DNA from: Streptomyces sp. TN58
GTDB taxonomy: Bacteria; Actinomycetota; Actinomycetes; Streptomycetales; Streptomycetaceae
Direction of reading: 5' to 3'
Length of the DNA: 64,000 bases
NCBI RefSeq assembly: GCF_001941845.1
Contig: NZ_CP018870.1
Location: forward strand, 1,612,001 to 1,676,000
The translations under genes were made by a program, and so were the position numbers. Shown here piece by piece: positions 24,488 to 33,068 of this stretch. Every line of letters begins with the position of its first letter. Within the stretch, counting starts at the first letter, position 1. Below the pieces are notes generated by a model. The model was given only the letters and a program-made list of their open reading frames with translations. It did not search any database and was not told the origin of the DNA.

Positions 24488-26740
24488 ATGACCGGCCTGA
24501 TCGCATTTCGCGAGATCGTCCTGAAAGTTCACAGCAGATGCGATCTTGCTTGTGATCATTGCTATGTCTACGAACACGCAGATCAGAGCTGGCGAGCCCG
24601 GCCGAAAGTGATCTCCCCCGAGGTTATTTCACGGACCGCGTCGAGGCTCGCCGAACATGCCCGTGACCATGCACTCCCCTCCGTCACGGTGATTCTCCAC
24701 GGAGGGGAACCCCTGTTGGCGGGCACGGCCCGGCTCCGACTCGTCTGCGAGGAGTTCAGCCGGGCGCTCACCGGGATCGCCACCCTCGACCTGCGGATCC
24801 ACACCAACGGCCTCCAGCTCGGCACACGCCACCTCGACCTCTTCGCGGAGTTCGGCGTCCGCGTCGGCGTCTCCCTCGACGGGGACCGCGCCGCGAACGA
24901 CCGCCACCGCCGCTTCGCGGACGGCCGTACGAGCCACCCGCTGGTCCTCGCCGCCGTCGCGCTGCTGCGCTCCGAGCCCTACCGCCACCTCTACCAGGGT
25001 CTGCTCTGCACCGTGGACGTGGCCAACGATCCCGTCGCCGTGCTCGACGCGCTCGTCGAACTCGGCCCCCCGCGCGTGGACTTCCTCCTCCCGCACGCCA
25101 CGTGGGAGACGCCCCCCGCCCGGCCGGACGGCGCCCCCGACGCCTACGCCCGCTGGCTCCTGCGCGTCTTCGACCACTGGGAGCGGCTGGGCCGCCCGGT
25201 ACCCGTCCGGCTCTTCGAGTCCGTACTGTCCACCCTGCGCGGCGGGCCCAGCCTCACGGAGTCGCTCGGCCTCGCGCCCACCGACCTCGTCGTCGTCGAG
25301 ACCGACGGGACCCTGGAGCAGGTGGACTCCCTCAAGAGCGCCTTCGAGGGGGCCGCGGCCACCGGCTTCAACGTCTTCGACCACGCCTTCGACCAGGTCG
25401 CGGCCCACCCCGGGGTCCGGGCCCGGCAGCTGGGCCTGGCGGGCGTCAGCGACACGTGCCGCCGCTGCCCCGTCGTACGTTCGTGCGGGGGAGGCCTCTA
25501 CACCCACCGCTACCGCGACCGCAACGGCTTCGACAACCCTTCCGTCTACTGCACCGACCTGCGCGAACTCGTGGACGGGATCGAGGGCCGCACCGCGCAC
25601 CGGGAGACCGCCCCGCAGCTGTCCGACCCGGCCGAACTGGCCCGCTCCCAGCAGGAGCTGACCCGGATCCTGCTGGCCCGGCTGAACGCGGACCTGGCCG
25701 ACGACCCCGAATGGGCGCACGCCTGGGAGCTGGTGGCCGCGGTGGAGCGGGCCGGGGAGGCGGGCGCCGACGCGCTGGACGCCGTACTGGACCACCCGTT
25801 CACCCGGACCTGGGTCCTCGCGGCCCTGGACGCGGGGCGGGAGGGCCGCACCGGTGGCGCGGAGGCGGCCCGCAGGCTCACGGCGCTGGCCGCGGCGGCC
25901 GTGCTGCGCGGCGGGCTGGACCTGCCGGCCGAGGTGGCCTACCGGGACGGCGAGGTGTATCTGCCGACGCTCGGGCTGCTGCGGCTCGGGGAGCCGGGCA
26001 CGGAGGGCCGGGCCTCGCTGCGCGCCACCGAAGAGGGGTACGCCGTGCGCGACGGCCGCTCCGAGCACCGCTTCGGGCCGGCGGCGGGCGATGCCCGCTG
26101 GCAGCCCGTCCGCACCTGGTCGCCGGGCCCGGACGCGGCGCAGGTGGCGCTGGAGGACCTGGACCCGTACCGCAACTGCTTCCCCCGCCCGCCCAGGCTG
26201 CGGCTCGGCGCCGGGGAGGCCGAGGAGTGGCGGGGCAGGCTGGACCGGGCCTGGGCGCTGCTGCACAGGGCGGTGCCCGGGTTCGCGCGGACGGCGGCGG
26301 CGGGGCTGACCACGCTGACGCCGCTCGCGGGCGGCCCGCGGGCCGGCGGCTGGGGCGAGGCGGGCCGGAGCGGGCCGGGGGCGCTCGGGGTGCCGTACGC
26401 GGCGGGCGTACGGGAGACGGCGCTGGCGCTGCTGACCGGGCGGCGGCGGACCCGGCTGCGGGCCCTGACCGAGGTGGCCGACCTGTACGCGCTGGACGGG
26501 GAGTGGCAGCATCCGTCGCCGTGGCGGTCGCGGCCGGTGCCGGTGTCGCGGCTGCTGGCCGATGTGCACGAGCGGGTGGCGGTGGAGGCGTACCGGCGGG
26601 CGACGTCCGGGCCCGAGCCGGGCGGGTCGGAGCGCATCCACGAGGCCCTGGACCGGCTGTCGGCGGCGGCGGAGCTGACGGTCACCGGCAAGCGTCTGGT
26701 GGCGGAGCTGCGCTACGAGCTGAAGGCGGTCGGCGCGTGA
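24488..26740 (+). CDS. fxsB: FxsB-type radical SAM/SPASM cyclophane maturase with C-terminal extension
   Basis: 750 aa. Cys18, Cys22 and Cys25 ('CDLACDHCYVYEH') form the CxxxCxxC [4Fe-4S] site. 'VILHGGEPLLAG' is the GGE SAM motif. The SPASM region near 322-355 has 'CRRCPVVRSCGGGLYTHRYR' and a later 'VYC' for auxiliary clusters. Residues about 400-750 are the beta-hydroxylase-like extension seen in FxsBH forms, with 'HPSPWRSRPVPVSRLLADVH' near the end. Where HExxH would be expected the protein reads VRETALAL near 640, so that site looks dead. The opening codons are clearly more A/T-rich than the rest. The stop overlaps the next start (GTGA). Confidence 0.92.
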   Translation: MTGLIAFREIVLKVHSRCDLACDHCYVYEHADQSWRARPKVISPEVISRTASRLAEHARDHALPSVTVILHGGEPLLAGTARLRLVCEEFSRALTGIATLDLRIHTNGLQLGTRHLDLFAEFGVRVGVSLDGDRAANDRHRRFADGRTSHPLVLAAVALLRSEPYRHLYQGLLCTVDVANDPVAVLDALVELGPPRVDFLLPHATWETPPARPDGAPDAYARWLLRVFDHWERLGRPVPVRLFESVLSTLRGGPSLTESLGLAPTDLVVVETDGTLEQVDSLKSAFEGAAATGFNVFDHAFDQVAAHPGVRARQLGLAGVSDTCRRCPVVRSCGGGLYTHRYRDRNGFDNPSVYCTDLRELVDGIEGRTAHRETAPQLSDPAELARSQQELTRILLARLNADLADDPEWAHAWELVAAVERAGEAGADALDAVLDHPFTRTWVLAALDAGREGRTGGAEAARRLTALAAAAVLRGGLDLPAEVAYRDGEVYLPTLGLLRLGEPGTEGRASLRATEEGYAVRDGRSEHRFGPAAGDARWQPVRTWSPGPDAAQVALEDLDPYRNCFPRPPRLRLGAGEAEEWRGRLDRAWALLHRAVPGFARTAAAGLTTLTPLAGGPRAGGWGEAGRSGPGALGVPYAAGVRETALALLTGRRRTRLRALTEVADLYALDGEWQHPSPWRSRPVPVSRLLADVHERVAVEAYRRATSGPEPGGSERIHEALDRLSAAAELTVTGKRLVAELRYELKAVGA

Positions 26741-27585
26741 GCGGCCACTCCGCCGCCCCTGCCCCGGCGGGTCCGGGCCGGGGCCGCCGGGGCACGGGCG
26801 CCCTGCAGCTCGCGGTGCAGCTGCGGCTGCTCGGGGTCCGGCCGGGGATGCGGCTGCTGGTGCACGCGTCCCTGCGCGGGACCGGGCTGCGCGCGGAGCA
26901 GCTGCGTGACGCCCTGAGGGGGGTCCTGGGCCCGCGCGGGACGCTGGTGGTGCCCGCGTTCACCCCGGAGAACTCCAGGACGTCCAGCGCCCACCTGGAG
27001 CGGATCGCCGGAATGGACGAGGCGGAGGTGCGGGCCTTCGTCGACCGGATGCCGGCCTTCGACCCGGCGAGCACTCCGAGCCACGGCATGGGCTCCTTCG
27101 CGGAGTCCGTCCGCACGGCTCCGGGGGCTGCGCGCAGTTCCCATCCCCAGACGTCCTTCGCCGCGCTCGGCGCGGACGCGGAGCGCCTTTGCGCCGGTCA
27201 CCGCCTTGAGTGCCACCTCGGCGAGGAGTCGCCCCTGGGAAAGCTGTGCTGGGAGGGCGGGCAGGTACTCATGATCAATGTGGGGTTTTCTGTCTGCACT
27301 GCCTTCCATCTCGCGGAGTATCGAATTCCGAAGCCCCCCTTGCGCATGTACGAGTGTGTGGTGAAGGTGAACCTTCCGGAGGGGCGTCAGGGGTCCCGTC
27401 AGGAGGGGGTGTGGACCGCATACGAGGACGTCGCGCTGGACGACGGTGATTTCGCGGAGATCGGCAGGGCGTTCCCGGATTCGCGGGTGCGCAGGGGGCG
27501 GGTCGCGGGAGCGTCGGCCATGCTCTTCTCCGTCCCGGACGCCGTCGACCACTCCCTTGACTGGATGACCGAAAACAGACGCTGA
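26737..27585 (+). CDS. AAC(3)-family N-acetyltransferase in the FxSxx operon
   Basis: 282 aa. Motifs of aminoglycoside 3-N-acetyltransferases are visible: 'LLVHASLRGTG' near 42, 'GTLVVPAFTPENS' near 67, 'PSHGMGSFAESVR' near 112, 'RSSHPQTSFAALG' near 130 and 'SPLGKLCWEGGQVLMINVG' near 166. These cover the acetyl-CoA and active-site His region. The GTG overlaps the fxsB stop, so it is translationally coupled. Being within a peptide-modification operon, it may acetylate the modified peptide or an amine partner rather than an antibiotic; this is inference. The 3' third (about 27260-27460) is lower in GC than its neighbours. Confidence 0.85.
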   Translation: MSGHSAAPAPAGPGRGRRGTGALQLAVQLRLLGVRPGMRLLVHASLRGTGLRAEQLRDALRGVLGPRGTLVVPAFTPENSRTSSAHLERIAGMDEAEVRAFVDRMPAFDPASTPSHGMGSFAESVRTAPGAARSSHPQTSFAALGADAERLCAGHRLECHLGEESPLGKLCWEGGQVLMINVGFSVCTAFHLAEYRIPKPPLRMYECVVKVNLPEGRQGSRQEGVWTAYEDVALDDGDFAEIGRAFPDSRVRRGRVAGASAMLFSVPDAVDHSLDWMTENRR

Positions 27586-27664
27586 TTGACTGGACGATGA
27601 GGGGATGTGGCGAAGCAGCTCCGGAATGATGTTTCTTCGCTCGCAGCTTCGGGACGGGGGGCGT

Positions 27665-29020
27665 GTGCCCGCATCAGTGCAGCCGTATTTTTTTCTCAGT
27701 TATGCGCATACACCGAGATTCGGGGCCGGGGGGCCCGACCCCGACATGTGGGTCGAGCGCCTGTTCCGTGATCTCTGCAGCCATGTCATGGCGCTGACGG
27801 ACCTGCCGGCGGGGGCCGAGGCCGGCTTCATGGACCGGGAGATACGCAGCGGCGAGGGCTGGTCGGAGCGGCTGGGGGCGGCGCTCGCCACCTGCCGGGT
27901 CTTCGTGCCGTTGTTCTCGCCGCGGTACTTCGCCAGTGAGATGTGCGGCAAGGAGTGGTACGCCTTCGCGCAGCGGGCGATCCACCAGGGGGCGTTGAGC
28001 AACCAGCCGGCCGAGGCCATCGTGCCGGCGTTGTGGGTGCCGGTCCCGCCGTCCCAACTCCCCGGCCCTGCCGAGCGGTTGCAGTTCAACCACAACACCT
28101 TCGGCGAGCGGTACGTCACCGACGGGCTGTACGGGCTGATCAAACTGCGGGGCTACGCCGAGCAGTACGAGCGGGCGGTGTACGAGCTCGCCAAGCGCAT
28201 CGTGCGGGTCGCCGAGACGGTCCGCCTGGAACCGGTCCGCCCGCTGGACTACCGGGGCGTGCCGAGCGCCTTCGGCCCCGCGGGCGGCGGCAGCCCCGCC
28301 CGCACCCTGCACGTGACCGTCGCCGCCGCCTCCCGGCACGACCTGCCGGACGGCCGCAGCCCGGAGTACTACGGGGACAGCGCGCTGGAGTGGAACCCGT
28401 ACCACCCGGTGGCGCAGCGGCCCATCGCCTACGTCGCCGAGGACCTGGTCAAGAACCTCAACTACCAGACGAGCATCGGCTCCTTCGACGACGAGGCCGG
28501 ACACTACGACAGCAAGCAGCCGCCGACGCGGCCGGAGATCCTGATCGTCGACCGCTGGGTGGTGGAGGACGAGCACCGCCGCCGGCGTCTGGCCGCCTTC
28601 GACCAGGAGTCCCGTCCGTGGGTCAACGTGGTGGTGCCGTGGAACCGCTACGACCACCAGAGCCGGGCGAAGGAGCTGGAGCTGGCGCGGCGGCTGGAGG
28701 AGACCCTGCCGGTCAAGATGGGCCAGGGCCGGGCGGCCTGCCGGGCCGCCGCCAACGGCGTGGCGAACATGGAGACGCTCGGCCAGATCCTGCCGCAGGT
28801 GGTCGAGGCGGCGGCGCAGCAGTTCCTCAGACACGCCCAGGTCTACCTGCCGGCCGGCAACTCCCCCACCGAACGCCCGCGACTGCTGGGGCCGATGGGG
28901 ATGGGCGGGCCTCCGGCCCCGCGGCCGGCGCCCTTCCCGCCCGACACGTTCGGCGGCCACAACGACGGCAACGACAGCAACGACACCGACCGGGGGGACG
29001 CGGATGACAGCGAGTCGTGA
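27665..29020 (+). CDS. fxsC: TIR-like FxsC protein
   Basis: 451 aa. The first 150 residues look like a TIR-related fold: 'YFFLSYAHTPRFG', 'GFMDREIRSGEGW', 'VFVPLFSPRYFASEMCGKEW'. The glutamate in CGKEW is where the NADase glutamate sits in enzymatic TIR domains. A second domain (about 230-400) has 'RPIAYVAEDLVKNLNYQTS', 'EILIVDRWVVEDEHRRRR' and 'WVNVVVPWNR'. The tail is Gly/Pro then Asp/Asn-rich. FxsC proteins are known only as partners in FxSxx systems. I prefer the GTG at 27665; ATG codons at 27626 and 27629 are alternatives. It overlaps the next gene by 17 nt. Confidence 0.85.
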   Translation: MPASVQPYFFLSYAHTPRFGAGGPDPDMWVERLFRDLCSHVMALTDLPAGAEAGFMDREIRSGEGWSERLGAALATCRVFVPLFSPRYFASEMCGKEWYAFAQRAIHQGALSNQPAEAIVPALWVPVPPSQLPGPAERLQFNHNTFGERYVTDGLYGLIKLRGYAEQYERAVYELAKRIVRVAETVRLEPVRPLDYRGVPSAFGPAGGGSPARTLHVTVAAASRHDLPDGRSPEYYGDSALEWNPYHPVAQRPIAYVAEDLVKNLNYQTSIGSFDDEAGHYDSKQPPTRPEILIVDRWVVEDEHRRRRLAAFDQESRPWVNVVVPWNRYDHQSRAKELELARRLEETLPVKMGQGRAACRAAANGVANMETLGQILPQVVEAAAQQFLRHAQVYLPAGNSPTERPRLLGPMGMGGPPAPRPAPFPPDTFGGHNDGNDSNDTDRGDADDSES

Positions 29021-32000
29021 CAGCGGTGACGGCCGTGACGGACGCATCGTCACCTTCTATTCGTACAAGGGCGGTACGGGCCGCACCATGGCGCTGGCCA
29101 ACACCGCCTGGATCCTGGCGGCCAACGGCAAGCGGGTCCTGGCCGTGGACTGGGACCTGGAGGCCCCGGGCCTGCACCGCTTCTTCCACCCGTTCCTGGA
29201 CCCGTCGACGCTCGGGGCCACCACCGGGGTCATCGACCTGATCAGCGAGTACGCGTGGGCGGCGACCAGTCCGGTGGCGCGGGCGGACGACTGGCACAAG
29301 GACTACGCGCGGATACAGCCGCACGCCGTCTCGCTGACTCCGGAGACGCTGGGCTGGGAGTTCCCGGACGGCGGCACCCTGGACTTCGTCTCGGCGGGCC
29401 GGCAGAACCGCGAGTACTCCGCGACCGTGTCCACCTTCGACTGGGACAACTTCTACGACCGGCTGGGCGGCGGCCTGTTCTTCGACGCCTTACGCGCGGA
29501 CATGAAGAGCAACTACGACTACGTCCTGATCGACAGCCGCACCGGCCTGTCCGACATCGCGGACATCTGCACCGTGCACCTGCCGGACATCCTGGTGGAC
29601 TGCTTCACCCTGTCCGACCAGTCCATCGACGGCGCCGCGTCGGTGGCCCGCCAGATCGACGAGCGGTTCAACGACCGGGGCATCAAGATCTACCCGGTCC
29701 CGATGCGGATCGACGAGGGCGAGAAGGAGAAGGCCGACGCGGGGCGGGCGCTGGCCCGGCTGAAGTTCGACCGGTTCCCGGGCGGCCTGGTCGGGGACGA
29801 GCTCACCTCCTACTGGGGCGCGGTGGAGATCCCGTACCGGCCCTACTACGCCTACGAGGAGACGCTGGCCACCTTCGGCGACGAGGCGGGGCTGACGAAC
29901 TCGCTGCTCTCCGCCTTCGAGCGGCTGACCGCCGTGGTCACCGAGGGCGAGATCACCTCCATGCCGGCGATCGGCGAGGAGGTGCGGCTGCGGATCAGGG
30001 ACGCGTTCACCCGGCGCCGGCCGGCGCTGCCGGCGGACCTGTTCCTGTCCTATGTCGCGGAGAACCGGATGTGGGCCGACTGGATCGAGTCGGTACTGAC
30101 CCGGGCCGGGTTCCGGGTGGTGCCCAAGGACGTCTCGGCCGAGCCGCCGGCGGCGGGCGCCACGGCCTCCGCCGGCGGTGACACCCTGGGCGGCGGTACA
30201 GGTATCAGCGTCGACACCGCGGCCCGGACCGTGGTGCTGCTGTCCACGGCGTACCTGAAGTCGGCGCGGGCCGTGGACGTGTGGGAGCGGGCCGCGGCCG
30301 AGGACCCGACGGGCGGTCGGCGTCAGCTGGTGCCGTTGCGGGTGGGTGACGTACGGCTCGCCACGCCGTACATCGACCGCAACCCGGTGGACCTCTTCCG
30401 GCTCGACGAGGTGCACGCCACGGCGGCGCTGCTGCGTGCGGTGGAGCGGCCGATGGCCCTGCCCGACAGCGTGGCGAGCGCTTCGCAGCCCGGCCCGCGC
30501 TTCCCGGGGACCGTCCCGAAGATCTGGAACGCCCCGCCCCGCAACCCGGGGTTCACCGGCCGCAGCATCGTGCTGGAGCGGATGCGCGACCAGCTCGGCG
30601 GCGGCATGGCGGTGGTGCTGCCGCAGCCGCAGACCCTGTTCGGCCTCGGCGGTGTCGGCAAGACCCAGGTGGCACTGGAGTACGTGCACCGGTTCATGGC
30701 CGACTACGACCTGGTGTGGTGGATCTCCTCGGAGCACACCGACGAGGTGGTCGCCGCGCTCGCGGAGCTGGCCGTACGGCTGGGCGCGCAGACGGGCGAG
30801 GACATGGCGGCCGCCTCGCAGGAGGCGATCGACCTGCTGCGCAGGGGGGTGCCGTCCTCCCGCTGGCTGCTGGTCTTCGACAACGCCGACGATCCCGAGG
30901 CCCTCAAGCGGTTCTTCCCGCCGGGCGGTCCGGGCCATGTGCTGGTGACCTCCCGCAACCAGTCCTGGTCGCAGTACGGTGACGCGCTGCCGGTGGACGT
31001 GTTCCTGCGCGAGGAGTCCATCGAGCACCTTCAGCGCCGGGCCCCCGGGCTGGGCAAGGAGGACGCCGAGCAGGTCGCGATCGCGGTGGGCGACCTGCCG
31101 CTGGCCGTGGAGCAGGCGGGCGCCTGGATCGCGGAGACCGCGACGCCGGTGGCCGCGTACCTGGAACAGCTGGCCCAGCAGACGGCGAGCGTCCTGGGGC
31201 TGAACCAGCCGCCCGGATATCCGGAGCCGGTGGCCGCCACCTGGAACATCTCGATAGAGCGGCTCCAGTCGCGCTCCCCGGCCGCCGTGCGGCTGCTCCA
31301 GCTGTGCGCGTTCCTGGCGCCGGAGCCGATCTCGGCGAACCTGCTGTACAGCAAGGAGATGATCGACGCCCTCAAGCCGTACGACGCCTCCCTCCAGGAG
31401 AAGCTGGTGCTGGGGCGGGTGATCCGGGAGATCGGCCGGTTCGCGCTGGCCAAGGTCGACCAGGTCAGCAACAGCATCCAGGTGCACCGGCTGGTGCAGG
31501 CGGTGATCCGTTCGCAGATGCCGGAGGAGGAGCAGCGGGAGGCCCGGCACGCCGTCCACCGGATCCTGGCCGGGGCCCGGCCGGACGACGACGAGCCGAT
31601 CGACAACCCGGAGACGTGGCCCCGGTTCAACACCATCTGGTCGCACCTCTCGCCGTCCGAGGCCCGGTACTGCAAGGAGCCGGAGACGCGCAGGCTGCTG
31701 ATCGACCGGGTCCGCTACCTGTGGAAGCGCGGCGACTTCAAGACCGCCTACCAGCTCGGCGAGGAACTGCGCGACGCCTGGAAGGAGATGCTGGGCAACG
31801 ACGACCTCCAGTACCTGTACCTGCGCTTCCACCTGTCGAACATCCTGCGCTCGCAGGGCCGGTTCGTGGAGGCGAAGGAGCTGGACGAGGTCACGCTGGA
31901 ACGGCAGAAGGCGGTGCTGGGGCCCTCGCACCCGCACACGTACATGACCATGAGCGGTCTGGCCAACACCCTCGGCGCACTGGGCCAGTACGGGCAGGCG

Positions 32001-33005
32001 ATGGAGCTGGCGACCGAGGCGCACGAGGGGTTCAGCCAGATCTTCCACGAGGCGCATCCGCGCACGCTGGCGGCGGCGAACAACCTGGCGCTGAACCTGC
32101 GGCTGGTGGGCCAGTACACCAGAGCCCGTGAGATCGACACCGAGGTGTACGACCTGCGCACGGAGGTGCTGGGGCCGGAGCACCCGTACACCCTGTCCTC
32201 CGCGCAGAACCTGGCCCGCGACCTGCGCGAGGTGGGCCGGTACGAGGACTCGGTGCAGCTGCTGAGCCGGACGTACGAGATCTACAAGCGGACGCTGGGC
32301 CGGGCGTTCCCGGGCACCCTGTCGGCCGCGAAGAACCTGGCGGTGTCGCTGCGCAGGGCGGGGCAGCTGGAGGACGCGCTGCGGCTGACCACGGCCACCC
32401 GGGCCCGCTACCGGGCCAAGTACACCTCGGTCAACCCGGACCTGCTCTCCTGCGAACTGAACCTGGCGTCGGACCTGTTCGCGACCGGTGACCCGGGCGG
32501 GGCGCGGGATCTGGCGCAGGAGGTGGTGGACGAGTACATGAAGGTCCCGGGCGAGCGGCACCCGTACACCCTGGCGGCCGTGAACAACCTGGCGGTCTTC
32601 CACTGGGGCACGGGTGCGGCGGAACCGGCGGAGGCGATGCTGCGGCACACGATCCGGCTGATGCGGGACGTCCTGGGCGACAACCACCCGCACACGGTCT
32701 TCGCCCAGCTCAACCTGGCCAACGCCCGCGCCGACCTGGGCGATCCGGAGGGGGCCCTGGAGCTGGAGCGGCTCGCGGTGCTGCGGCTGCGCGAGGCTCT
32801 GGGGGCGCACCATCCGGAGACCCTGGCGAGCAGCTCCAACATGGCGATCAGCCTGGACTCGATGGGGCGCAGGGAGGAGGCGGCCCGGCTGCGCGCCGAG
32901 GTGGTGGCCGAGCTGACCCGGCTGCTCGGCGAGGAGCACAGCCTCACCCGGTACGCCCGTGACGAGCGGCGGATCCACCGGGATCTGGAGCCTCTCGCCG
33001 TGTGA
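29004..33005 (+). CDS. fxsT: FxSxx-system multi-domain P-loop/TIR-like/NB-ARC/TPR protein (FxsT)
   Basis: 1333 aa. Residues 15-300: a ParA/MinD-like ATPase with 'FYSYKGGTGRTMALANTAW' (K22) and 'LAVDWDLEAPGLHRFF'. Residues about 341-480: TIR-like, 'DLFLSYVAENRMWADWIESV' through 'VVLLSTAYLKSARAVDVWER'. Residues about 500-800: an NB-ARC-like NTPase with 'LFGLGGVGKTQVALEY' near 545 and 'WLLVFDNADDPEALKRFFPP' near 618. Residues about 900-1330: tetratricopeptide repeats of the 'A-N-N-L-A' kind with 40-42 residue spacing ('HPYTLAAVNNLAVFHWGTG'). The domain order is that of STAND signalling ATPases: sensor repeats, oligomerising NTPase and effector-like head. It probably couples perception of the modified peptide or another ligand to an output. 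Confidence 0.9.
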   Translation: MTASRDSGDGRDGRIVTFYSYKGGTGRTMALANTAWILAANGKRVLAVDWDLEAPGLHRFFHPFLDPSTLGATTGVIDLISEYAWAATSPVARADDWHKDYARIQPHAVSLTPETLGWEFPDGGTLDFVSAGRQNREYSATVSTFDWDNFYDRLGGGLFFDALRADMKSNYDYVLIDSRTGLSDIADICTVHLPDILVDCFTLSDQSIDGAASVARQIDERFNDRGIKIYPVPMRIDEGEKEKADAGRALARLKFDRFPGGLVGDELTSYWGAVEIPYRPYYAYEETLATFGDEAGLTNSLLSAFERLTAVVTEGEITSMPAIGEEVRLRIRDAFTRRRPALPADLFLSYVAENRMWADWIESVLTRAGFRVVPKDVSAEPPAAGATASAGGDTLGGGTGISVDTAARTVVLLSTAYLKSARAVDVWERAAAEDPTGGRRQLVPLRVGDVRLATPYIDRNPVDLFRLDEVHATAALLRAVERPMALPDSVASASQPGPRFPGTVPKIWNAPPRNPGFTGRSIVLERMRDQLGGGMAVVLPQPQTLFGLGGVGKTQVALEYVHRFMADYDLVWWISSEHTDEVVAALAELAVRLGAQTGEDMAAASQEAIDLLRRGVPSSRWLLVFDNADDPEALKRFFPPGGPGHVLVTSRNQSWSQYGDALPVDVFLREESIEHLQRRAPGLGKEDAEQVAIAVGDLPLAVEQAGAWIAETATPVAAYLEQLAQQTASVLGLNQPPGYPEPVAATWNISIERLQSRSPAAVRLLQLCAFLAPEPISANLLYSKEMIDALKPYDASLQEKLVLGRVIREIGRFALAKVDQVSNSIQVHRLVQAVIRSQMPEEEQREARHAVHRILAGARPDDDEPIDNPETWPRFNTIWSHLSPSEARYCKEPETRRLLIDRVRYLWKRGDFKTAYQLGEELRDAWKEMLGNDDLQYLYLRFHLSNILRSQGRFVEAKELDEVTLERQKAVLGPSHPHTYMTMSGLANTLGALGQYGQAMELATEAHEGFSQIFHEAHPRTLAAANNLALNLRLVGQYTRAREIDTEVYDLRTEVLGPEHPYTLSSAQNLARDLREVGRYEDSVQLLSRTYEIYKRTLGRAFPGTLSAAKNLAVSLRRAGQLEDALRLTTATRARYRAKYTSVNPDLLSCELNLASDLFATGDPGGARDLAQEVVDEYMKVPGERHPYTLAAVNNLAVFHWGTGAAEPAEAMLRHTIRLMRDVLGDNHPHTVFAQLNLANARADLGDPEGALELERLAVLRLREALGAHHPETLASSSNMAISLDSMGRREEAARLRAEVVAELTRLLGEEHSLTRYARDERRIHRDLEPLAV

Positions 33006-33068
33006 TCCGACGGAGGGTGGCGGGGACCGCGGTCCCCGCCGCCCGCCACCCGACTCAAGGGGGGCGTT

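Noticed and set aside
26737..27585. Clinical-type aminoglycoside resistance determinant
   Set aside because: Fold motifs fit AAC(3), but the gene overlaps a RiPP maturase gene; resistance is not supported by context.
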